Of a DNA stretch of 64,000 bases, positions 35,276 through 42,222 are shown in pieces. The stretch is taken from assembly GCA_021324635.1 (NCBI GenBank), contig JAJPIS010000058.1:1-64000 (forward strand), read 5' to 3'. The DNA is from Gemmatimonadota bacterium. Lineage in GTDB: Bacteria > Gemmatimonadota > Gemmatimonadetes > Gemmatimonadales > Gemmatimonadaceae. The translations under genes were made by a program, and so were the position numbers. Under the pieces are notes generated by a model. That model had not been told where the DNA came from, ran no database searches, and was given only the letters and a program-made list of their open reading frames with translations. Every line of letters starts with the position of its first letter. The stretch's first letter is position 1.

Positions 35276-35304
35276 AAGCTACTGGCTCGGCGCTCGGCTG
35301 TCAG
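35276..35304 (-). promoter_or_regulatory. Promoter of tRNA-Ser(UGA)
   Basis: Minus strand: CTGACA (35304-35299, five of six -35 bases), 17-bp spacer, TAGCTT (35281-35276). The -35 overlaps the stop codon of the nickel/cobalt permease gene. Transcription would begin about 12 nt before the tRNA. Confidence 0.55.
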
Positions 35305-36257
35305 CGCGGGGTCCACCGCGGGTGGCCGGTGAACAGGCCATCGACGATGCCGATCTGGTAGGCCACGAACAGGCCGAACGCGATACTGATGAGACCCGAG
35401 GCGATGCGGAGCCCGTCGTTCAGGCGGGTGAACCGGTGCTGGCTGTAGGCGAACGGGAGGACGATCGCGGTCGTCATGAGCGTCATGCCGAGGATCGTCC
35501 CGAGCCCGAAGACGAGCAGATAGAGCATCCCCCACGTCGGCGAGCCGATCGTCGCCAGCACGAGCAACGCAACCGCCGCCGAGCCGGCGAGCCCGTGGAC
35601 GATCCCGACCAGCAGCGGCCGCACGAGCCGGTACCCGCGGAGCGCCCCCAGGTGACGGTCGAGCCACCCGACGGGCGTCGCGTCGTCGGCGTGCGGATGC
35701 ACCTCGGGATCGTGTCCGTGCGCATGCGTGTGGATGTAGTCGCCGTGCGAGTGCGGATGGGAGTGCACGCGGGAGGGCATGTACGACTGCCCGTGCGAGT
35801 GCCCGTGCGAGTGCCCCCGGGCGGGGGGGTCGGCGTGGGCGTGCCCCTGCGCGTGCCCCTGGGCGTCCCCCTGTGGCTGTGGACGCGCCGGTACCTGCGC
35901 GGGAGTGTCGCGCTGCGGCGCGCCAGAGCCCGGGTCGATCGACGCGGCCGCCATGGCTCCGCGCACGGCGCCGGTGAGCGTCACCAGGCCGAGGCCGATC
36001 AGCATCACACCCACCGACAGCTCCGTCGAGAGCCCGAGCCGGGGCGGGACCACCCATCCGAAGACGATGATGCAGCCGCCAACGACGAAGATCGTCAGCG
36101 TGTGTCCGAGGCCCCAGGCCGCGCCGATCGCCGCCGCCCCCGCCGGCGTCCGGTGACGCGAGACGATCGTCGTCACCGCGATCACGTGGTCCGGATCGGT
36201 TGCGTGCCGCATACCCAGGAACAAGCCGAGTAGCATCAGTCCGAGAACGTTCGTCAT
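35301..36257 (-). CDS. Nickel/cobalt permease (NiCoT/UreH-like) with long His-rich loop
   Basis: 318 residues from ATG 36257. The first helix carries the NiCoT signature HX4DH (H18, D23, H24 in RHATDPDHV). Several membrane segments follow (AAIGAAWGLGHTLTIFVVGGCIIVFGW, SVGVMLIGLGLVTLTG, then VGIVHGLAGSAAVALLVLATIG and MTTAIVLPFA). The central loop (about residues 115-185) is packed with His-Gly-His and His-Ser-His units, able to hold several metal ions. The domain order fits the HoxN/NixA and UreH/SulfP-like small permeases that import Ni2+ or Co2+. No urease or hydrogenase gene is in the window. Confidence 0.82.
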   Translation of the reverse strand: MTNVLGLMLLGLFLGMRHATDPDHVIAVTTIVSRHRTPAGAAAIGAAWGLGHTLTIFVVGGCIIVFGWVVPPRLGLSTELSVGVMLIGLGLVTLTGAVRGAMAAASIDPGSGAPQRDTPAQVPARPQPQGDAQGHAQGHAHADPPARGHSHGHSHGQSYMPSRVHSHPHSHGDYIHTHAHGHDPEVHPHADDATPVGWLDRHLGALRGYRLVRPLLVGIVHGLAGSAAVALLVLATIGSPTWGMLYLLVFGLGTILGMTLMTTAIVLPFAYSQHRFTRLNDGLRIASGLISIAFGLFVAYQIGIVDGLFTGHPRWTPR

Positions 36258-36315
36258 CGACCCGAGTTGGTTGGTGTGTGGAGCACGTACAGGGTGGAAC
36301 AGCGGGACCGTAGTA

Positions 36316-36336
36316 GGGCGGCACGTCGTGCCGCCC
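36316..36336 (-). promoter_or_regulatory. Perfect inverted repeat upstream of the nickel/cobalt permease
   Basis: GGGCGGCAC and GTGCCGCCC flank a 3-base centre, 60-80 bp before the permease start. It could be a protein-binding dyad or an mRNA hairpin. No T-run follows on either strand. Confidence 0.45.
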
Positions 36337-36586
36337 GCTCCGAGCACCCCACGCGACTGCCTGCCCCGGCGTGTACGGCGCGCCAGGAGGGCGGCCGGGC
36401 GCCGGCCGTGCATGCACCGTGGCGGACCGCTGTGCCGCACGCGGTGCGTGCGCCGCCTCAATTCTAACGCGCGGCCGCGCCGATCCGGCCGCCCGTCTCC
36501 CGGGCTCCCACGCGGCGCGGGGCGCCGGCGGTGGCCGGCGATCGCGCCGTCGACGGAGCTCGCGGCGAGGGCTCCCGGATCCGACC

Positions 36587-36615
36587 ATGACGCCGATGGC
36601 GAGGTGTGCTATCGT
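36587..36615 (+). promoter_or_regulatory. Promoter of the SMP-30 gene
   Basis: ATGACG (36587-36592), a 17-bp spacer and TATCGT (36610-36615). The -10 hexamer is identical to that of the blue-copper lipoprotein gene. The leader of about 100 nt ends with GGAG 8 bases before ATG 36722. Confidence 0.42.
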
Positions 36616-36721
36616 CCATGGTCACCCGGGCGACCGGGAACCGGTCGACGCCCGGGACAGGGCGGTCGGCTCGGAGCCCCCCGGGGCGCATGTCGCCACA
36701 TCACAACCGGAGCCGCCGACG

Positions 36722-37570
36722 ATGATCGCCGCGCCAGACACGGTGCTCGATGGACTCGCGTTCCCCGAGGGACTCCGCTGGCACGACGGCGCGCTGTTCT
36801 TCTCCGATATGCACGGCTGCACCGTCTGGCGACTGGACCCGACCGGCCGCGGCACGCGCGTCCTCGAGCTCGCGACCCAACCGTCGGGCCTCGGCTGGGG
36901 ACCGGACGGCGCGATGTACGTCGTGTCGATGTTCGATCGGCGGTTGCTCCGGATGACACCCGGCGGGCCCCAGCTGGTCGCGGACCTCAGCGCCCTCTGC
37001 CCCCACGTCATCAACGACATGGTGATCGATCGCGCGGGGCGGGCCTACGTCGGCACCTTCGGCTGCGACCTGAACGCCGGCGAGCCACCCTGCCCGACGT
37101 TCCTGTACTGCGTCCACCCCGACGGCGCCGTCACGGTCGCCGCCGACGATCTCTTCTTTCCCAACGGCGCCGTCATCACGCCCGACGGCGCGACCCTCAT
37201 CGTCAGCGAGACCTTCGGCCACGCCCTGACCGCCTTCGACGTCCAGGCCGACGGTGCGCTCACCGGCCGGCGCACCTTCGCCCGGTTCGAGACGACCCTC
37301 CCCGACGGCATCTGCCTCGATGAGGCGGGCGGGATCTGGGTCGCCTCCCCCGGCGTCCAGGAACTGATCCGGGTGCTCGACGGCGGCCGCGTCACGGACC
37401 GGATCCCACTCCCCGGACGCGACGCGTTCTCGTGCGTGCTCGGAGGACCCGATCGGCGCGACCTCTACATCGGGACGGCCCGCGAGTACATGCCGGACAG
37501 GACGCGCGCCCAGCGCGCGGGCCGGATCGAGGTCACGCGGGTCGCGATCCCCGGCGCGGGGCTCCCGTGA
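36722..37570 (+). CDS. SMP-30/gluconolactonase-like beta-propeller protein
   Basis: 282 residues from ATG 36722, chosen from the GGAG site upstream; the frame extends to 36371, but that part is not conserved-looking. Propeller blades with the SMP-30 pattern: LAFPEGLRWHDGALFFSDMHGCTVWRLDPTG, PSGLGWGPDGAMYVVSMFDRRLLRM, INDMVIDRAGRAYVGTFG, FPNGAVITPDGATLIVSETFGHALTAFDV and LPDGICLDEAGGIWVASPG. E near the start, N and D in the INDM and LPDG blocks correspond to the metal-binding site of gluconolactonase and senescence marker protein. It likely hydrolyses a sugar lactone. Cytoplasmic. It ends 6 bp from the end of the convergent DUF4337 gene. Confidence 0.82.
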   Translation: MIAAPDTVLDGLAFPEGLRWHDGALFFSDMHGCTVWRLDPTGRGTRVLELATQPSGLGWGPDGAMYVVSMFDRRLLRMTPGGPQLVADLSALCPHVINDMVIDRAGRAYVGTFGCDLNAGEPPCPTFLYCVHPDGAVTVAADDLFFPNGAVITPDGATLIVSETFGHALTAFDVQADGALTGRRTFARFETTLPDGICLDEAGGIWVASPGVQELIRVLDGGRVTDRIPLPGRDAFSCVLGGPDRRDLYIGTAREYMPDRTRAQRAGRIEVTRVAIPGAGLP

Positions 37571-37576
37571 ACGTCG

Positions 37577-38155
37577 CTAGACCAGGTGCGCGAGGAAGAG
37601 CACGAGCCCGATCGTGCCGCTCGCGAGCGAGAGTCCGAGCACCGGCCGTGAGCGCGTGAGGGCGGCCACTGCGCCGAGCGCGATCGCGATCTGGAAGAAC
37701 GCCACCGCGTAGGCAAAGCCATGATGGCGCCGGAGTAGCCCATCGGCCGCCGCCGACCGGGCGTCGCGCTCCCGCTCGATCGCCCGCGCCGAATCGGCGA
37801 TCGCCTGCTGCTCGCCGGCGTAGCGCGCGACCGCCGAGTCGGCGGCCGGCGGCGGCGCCTTGCCGGCCGCACGCCAGGTCGACACCGTGCCGGCCGCCAC
37901 GGCGCCCTTGATCCCCTTCGCCTGGTAGTACGCCCACTGGTCGGAGGCGTGCGCCTGGAGCTGCGTCGCCTCCGTCTTGAGCACCAGCGCCTCGTTTACC
38001 GTCGCTCCCGCCTCCAACGACGCGATCGCGGCCAGCGCCGCGAGGATCGCCGTCGTGAGGGCGATCACCCGGACCAACCGGCCTCCCTCGCGCTCGATCT
38101 CCTCGTCGATCTGCTCGCGCAGCTTGTCGACGTCGATCTCGGGTTCTTCGGGCAT
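37577..38155 (-). CDS. DUF4337-family membrane protein
   Basis: 192 residues. An acidic N-terminus (EEPEIDVDKLREQIDEEIER) precedes the first membrane segment (VIALTTAILAALAAIASLEAGATVNEALVLK). A helical periplasmic stretch with QWAYYQAKGIKGAV follows, then two C-terminal membrane segments (FAYAVAFFQIAIALGAVAAL, VLGLSLASGTIGLVLFLAHLV). The YYQAKGIK block and overall plan match DUF4337, of unknown function. It is the last gene of the minus-strand run, 66 bp after the DUF2723 gene. Confidence 0.75.
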   Translation of the reverse strand: MPEEPEIDVDKLREQIDEEIEREGGRLVRVIALTTAILAALAAIASLEAGATVNEALVLKTEATQLQAHASDQWAYYQAKGIKGAVAAGTVSTWRAAGKAPPPAADSAVARYAGEQQAIADSARAIERERDARSAAADGLLRRHHGFAYAVAFFQIAIALGAVAALTRSRPVLGLSLASGTIGLVLFLAHLV

Positions 38156-38220
38156 CTGCGTCCCTGCGATTCGTCGCTGTGCGGGTGCGGTGTGCGTGCG
38201 GTGCGGGTCCGGTCTCGCGC

Positions 38221-40536
38221 CTACTCGGGTGCGGGGCGCGCACCGGTCCCCGGCACCGGCGCGGCGCGGGGCACATCACCCGTGTCCGGCAGCGGCAGCG
38301 GCTGCGCGGGCGGGAGCTGTGGCCTGAACAGATCGTCGATGTGCGCTGCCGTCGCCACCTGCGCCGCCTCGTGCATCACCGAATCGGCCGGCGCGCGCTC
38401 GCCCGCCTGGGCGAGCCCCTCGGCGAGGAAGTACCCGCTCATGACGTAGAGAGCCGGGATGTTGACCGACGGCCGGTCCACCCAATCGCCGCGCGCGATC
38501 AGCGACCTGGGGGCCGTGAACTCGTGCCAGAGCGCCAGCGATCGATTCAGGTCGATCCACCCCTCGCCGGGCAGCCGGACGGTGTCCCTGGTCGCCCGCG
38601 GGACCGAGTGCTCGACCTTCCGGGCGAGCCCCTGCGTCAGCAGATAGGTCGCCAGTCCCAGCTCCTGCCCGTAGTTGCCGGACGTCGCGCTCAGATACAC
38701 CGGGCGGTCCGGATTGTCGACGATGAGGTGCAGCACGAAGACGTCGGCGCGCTCGAGCAGTCCGTGCGGCAGGTTCTTGGGGTCGACCGTCGCGACGAGA
38801 TCCGTCCCCGGCTTCCGTAGCGTCTGTGGCCCGGCCAGCTCCACGGCCAGCGGCACGGCATCGGCCTGGGCCAGCGTCAGGTTCATGAGCGGGCCGGTCG
38901 GCTTCCGCCAGGCGTGGCCGCGGTAAACCGCCGGCCCGGCCAGCGAGTCGTACTCGTAGACCGGGCGGCGGAGCATCTGCCGCGTGTACCAGGGCGTGTT
39001 GAGCAGCGATGTGTTGGCGACGACCACGTCCTTGCGGATGCCCTCGACCTCCTGGGCGTACCAGAGAGGGAAGGTGTCGTTGTCGCCGACGGTGACCAGC
39101 ACGCCGTAGGGCTCGACGGAGTTGAGGAGATCGCGGGCGAAATCGCGCGTATCCGTCTGCCCGGCGCGGGACGCCGCCTTCCAGTTGACGAAGAGCGGAA
39201 TGAACGCGAGCACCAGGACCGGGGACGTCGCGAGCCAGCTCCGCTTGGTCGGCTGCTCGACCGGCGCGCGGGCCGGCCCGCTCGTCTCCATCCCGAGCAG
39301 GGCCGCGAGCGACTCCCACAGGAAGACCAGCCCGAGCGCCACCCAGACGCTCCACGCCGAGAAGCTCCAGAGATAGAAGTAGTCGCGGTCGCGAACCTCG
39401 CGCGCGACGCTGTCGCCCAGCTCCGGCGATTCCGAGTAGCCGTACTTGAAGTTCAGGTAGTAGATGAGCGCGACGGTAACGGTGAAGATCAACGGCCCGA
39501 AGAACCAGAAACTTCGTCGGTCGTATCGCCAGTGGGCGTACCCACCGAAGAGGCCGAGGATCAGGAAGACCGCCGCGAGGACGCTCTGAAGCGTCGGGTG
39601 CAGGCCGTGCACGTCGCGGAGCCACTGCCACTTGAAGTAGAGCCAGTACATCCCGACCTGCGCCCCGAACGGCGCCTGGCGCTCCGACACGTCCGGCTTG
39701 CCGTACTGGACGCGGTTGATGTTGTCCATCAGCCGGTCCAGTGTCACCTTGTCCAGGGTGCACGAGACCGTGAAGGTCGTCGTGCAGGCCGTCGGCTCTC
39801 CCTCGTTGATCGGTGGGAAGTGCGCGGCGCGGAGCGGCTCGTAGATGAAGGGCGTGAGCCCCAGCACGAGCGCCCCGGCGCAGGCGACAATGAGCCGCCA
39901 GCGCAGGACGGTGCGCCACCGGCGCGCGAGCACCGCCACGCCGGCCGCCGGCGCCACGAGGAACCCCGCCGGGTGGTTCGCGTACCCGAGCCCGATCAGG
40001 TACGCGACGAGGAGGAGCAGGCGGTCGGCCTTCGGGCCGTCGGGGTCGTCGCACCAGCGCACGACGAGCCAGGCGACGACGGCGAAGAAGAGCAGCGACA
40101 CGGTGTACACCTTCTCGTTCACGACCGACTGGTTCCAGACGGTGAACGCGGTCGCGCCGACGAGCACCGCCACCGACGCCCCCACCAGCCGCTGCCAGCG
40201 TGAGGGCAGCCACCCCTCGAGCACGCGCTCGGTGATGAGGAACCACATCCCGGCCGAGATCGCGCTGCACGCGGCGGCCATGATGTTGACCCGCTGCGCG
40301 ATCGTCGGGGCGATCGGGAGGAGCGAGATCACGTGGCCCAGGAGAACGAAGAACGGGTTGCCCGGCGGATGCGGGATGCCGAGCACGTAGGCGGCGGCGA
40401 TGTACTCACTCGTATCCCACATCGCCGTCGACGGCGCGAGCGTGATGAGATAGAGGAGGAAGACCAGCCCCGCGGCGATCGCGGCGGCCAGGTAGGATGG
40501 ACGACTTTCGGGCTCGCTGACCTTGGATTGTGCCAT
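38221..40536 (-). CDS. DUF2723-family multi-pass membrane glycosyltransferase-like protein
   Basis: 771 residues. About ten membrane segments in the first 450 residues, starting with YLAAAIAAGLVFLLYLITLAPSTAMWDTSEYIAAAYVLGIPHPPGNPFF. The D and E of WDTSE in the first loop and the PHPPG motif are DUF2723 hallmarks; the family is classed as GT117-like protein O-mannosyltransferases, well known in Bacteroidota. The C-terminal third is soluble (NDTFPLWYAQEVEGIRKDVVVANTSLLNTPWYTRQML). The enzyme probably moves sugar from a lipid carrier onto exported proteins. It follows purH after 60 bp. A G-rich stretch before its start leaves no ribosome site. Confidence 0.85.
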   Translation of the reverse strand: MAQSKVSEPESRPSYLAAAIAAGLVFLLYLITLAPSTAMWDTSEYIAAAYVLGIPHPPGNPFFVLLGHVISLLPIAPTIAQRVNIMAAACSAISAGMWFLITERVLEGWLPSRWQRLVGASVAVLVGATAFTVWNQSVVNEKVYTVSLLFFAVVAWLVVRWCDDPDGPKADRLLLLVAYLIGLGYANHPAGFLVAPAAGVAVLARRWRTVLRWRLIVACAGALVLGLTPFIYEPLRAAHFPPINEGEPTACTTTFTVSCTLDKVTLDRLMDNINRVQYGKPDVSERQAPFGAQVGMYWLYFKWQWLRDVHGLHPTLQSVLAAVFLILGLFGGYAHWRYDRRSFWFFGPLIFTVTVALIYYLNFKYGYSESPELGDSVAREVRDRDYFYLWSFSAWSVWVALGLVFLWESLAALLGMETSGPARAPVEQPTKRSWLATSPVLVLAFIPLFVNWKAASRAGQTDTRDFARDLLNSVEPYGVLVTVGDNDTFPLWYAQEVEGIRKDVVVANTSLLNTPWYTRQMLRRPVYEYDSLAGPAVYRGHAWRKPTGPLMNLTLAQADAVPLAVELAGPQTLRKPGTDLVATVDPKNLPHGLLERADVFVLHLIVDNPDRPVYLSATSGNYGQELGLATYLLTQGLARKVEHSVPRATRDTVRLPGEGWIDLNRSLALWHEFTAPRSLIARGDWVDRPSVNIPALYVMSGYFLAEGLAQAGERAPADSVMHEAAQVATAAHIDDLFRPQLPPAQPLPLPDTGDVPRAAPVPGTGARPAPE

Positions 40537-40596
40537 GGGGGGGAAAGTTGGCCGGGCGGAGACGGATGGGGGAGGGGAGGGCGCGCCGTCGCGCCG

Positions 40597-42222
40597 CTAG
40601 TGACGGAAGGTGCGTCGCCCGGTCACTACCATGGCCATCCCGTGCTCATCGGCCGCCGCGATGACTTCGGCGTCCTTGACCGATCCGCCCGGCTGGATGA
40701 TCGCGGTTACCCCGGCGTCCGCGGCGTGATCCACGCCGTCCCGGAACGGGAAGAACGCGTCCGACCCCATCACGGCCCCGCGTGTCTCGAGCCCCGCCTG
40801 GGCCGCCTTGTGGGTCGCCAGGAAGGCGGCGTCGACGCGTGACATCTGTCCCGCGCCGATCCCGATCGTCGCCTGGTCCTTCGCGATGACGATCGCGTTC
40901 GACTTGACGCTGGCGACGGCGCGCCAGGCGAACTCGAGGTCGGACCACTCGGTCGCGGTCGGTGTCCGCCGGGTCACGACGCGCCAGCTCGCCCGCCCGG
41001 CCTCCAGCGGCGGCCGCTCCTGGACGAGCACTCCACCCCGGACGCGCTTGAAGTCCAGGCTGCCGGGCCGCCAGCCGGCCGTTCCCTCCAGCACGCGGAG
41101 GTTCTTCTTGCGGCCCAGGATCTCGAGCGCGGGCTCGGTGAACGCCGGAGCGACGACACACTCCACGAACAGGCTCGATACCGCCTCCGCCGCCGGCTCG
41201 TCGACCGGCGCGGTGAACGCGATCACGGACCCGAACGCCGACACCGGATCACAGGCCAGCGCCTTGCGGTATGCCTCGAGTGTCGTGGCGCCGACGGCGA
41301 GCCCGGCCGGCGAGGTGTGCTTGACGATCGCGCAGCAGATGGCACCGGTCTCCCGGAACGGGTCCGTGGCGAGCAGCGCTCCTTCCAGATCGAGCAGGTT
41401 GTTGAAGGAGAGCTCCTTCCCGCCGTGCCGCTGGAGCGCCGCGAGCCCCGTCGCGCTGCCGCTCCCCGCGCCGGCGCCACCCCCAGCCGCACCTGCCCCC
41501 CCACCCCCACCCCCACCCCCACCCCCACCCGCTGCCCGAAGCGGGCTCTCGACGTAGAACGCCGCACGCTGGTCGGGGTTCTCGCCGTAGCGCAGTTGCT
41601 GCGCACGCTCGAACGCCAGGACGAGCCGCGCCGGGAAGGTCTCCCCCGCCTGCGCCGCGAACCAGGCCGCGATCGCCGCATCGTAGGCGGCCGTGTGCGC
41701 GTAGACTTTGCCCGCCAGCAGGCGCCGGAGATCGAGGTCGTCATCGTCGCTGCCGATCGCGCTCAGCACGCGCCCGTAGTCGGCAGGATCGACGACGACC
41801 GTCACGCTCGCGAAATTCTTCGCCGCCGACCGGAGCAGCGCCGGGCCGCCGATGTCGATCTGCTCGATCACCTCCTCGGGGGTCGCGCCGGCTCGGGCCG
41901 CGGTCTCCCGAAACGGGTACAGGTTCACGACGACGAGGTCGATCGGCCGGATCCCCGCGCGTTCGATCTGCTCCCGATGCTCGGGACGGTCTCGCCGCGC
42001 CAGCACGCCCCCGTGCACGGCCGGATGCAATGTCTTCACGCGCCCGTCCAGCATCTCGGCCATCCCCGTGAGGTCGCTCACATCGCGCACCACGAGCCCG
42101 GCGGCACGGAGCGCCGCGGCTGTGCCGCCGGTCGAGACGAGCTCCCAGTCCCGGCGCGCCAGCTCGCGGGCAAAGTCCGTGAGCCCGGTCTTGTCGGAGA
42201 CGGACAGGATGGCGATCGGCAT
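40597..42222 (-). CDS. purH: Bifunctional AICAR formyltransferase / IMP cyclohydrolase with Gly-rich insert
   Basis: 541 residues from ATG 42222, which shares one base with the stop of the upstream peptidase gene. The N-terminal IMP cyclohydrolase domain has [18 protein letters not shown] and [15 protein letters not shown]. The C-terminal AICAR transformylase domain has [70 protein letters not shown] and [15 protein letters not shown]. Together they carry out the last two steps of IMP synthesis. Residues about 229-258 are almost all Gly and Ala, inserted between AAFYVES and [14 protein letters not shown]; this matches a C-rich repetitive tract on the plus strand. The insert lies in a surface linker, so activity is probably kept. 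Confidence 0.95.
   Translation of the reverse strand: MPIAILSVSDKTGLTDFARELARRDWELVSTGGTAAALRAAGLVVRDVSDLTGMAEMLDGRVKTLHPAVHGGVLARRDRPEHREQIERAGIRPIDLVVVNLYPFRETAARAGATPEEVIEQIDIGGPALLRSAAKNFASVTVVVDPADYGRVLSAIGSDDDDLDLRRLLAGKVYAHTAAYDAAIAAWFAAQAGETFPARLVLAFERAQQLRYGENPDQRAAFYVESPLRAAGGGGGGGGGGGAGAAGGGAGAGSGSATGLAALQRHGGKELSFNNLLDLEGALLATDPFRETGAICCAIVKHTSPAGLAVGATTLEAYRKALACDPVSAFGSVIAFTAPVDEPAAEAVSSLFVECVVAPAFTEPALEILGRKKNLRVLEGTAGWRPGSLDFKRVRGGVLVQERPPLEAGRASWRVVTRRTPTATEWSDLEFAWRAVASVKSNAIVIAKDQATIGIGAGQMSRVDAAFLATHKAAQAGLETRGAVMGSDAFFPFRDGVDHAADAGVTAIIQPGGSVKDAEVIAAADEHGMAMVVTGRRTFRH
41448..41530. repeat. C/A-rich slippage tract inside purH coding for Gly/Ala
   Basis: The plus strand shows repeated CCCCCA units at 41495-41530, read on the minus strand as a run of glycine codons, followed by more Gly/Ala/Ser codons to 41448. 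The length is a multiple of three, so the frame is kept. Confidence 0.85.

Larger units (their letters stand above)
36258..36721. other. Divergent intergenic region, NiCoT permease / SMP-30 protein
   Basis: 464 bp without a supported gene. It holds a perfect 9-bp inverted repeat (36316-36336) near the permease, an isolated TAGAAT (36466-36461, minus strand) that could be a -10 without a good -35, and a promoter for the SMP-30 gene at 36587-36615. I searched by eye for a cobalamin riboswitch and NikR-like sites and found none. Confidence 0.7.

Noticed and set aside
36258-36721. Cobalamin riboswitch upstream of the nickel/cobalt permease
   Set aside because: No B12-box-like sequence or matching fold was seen.
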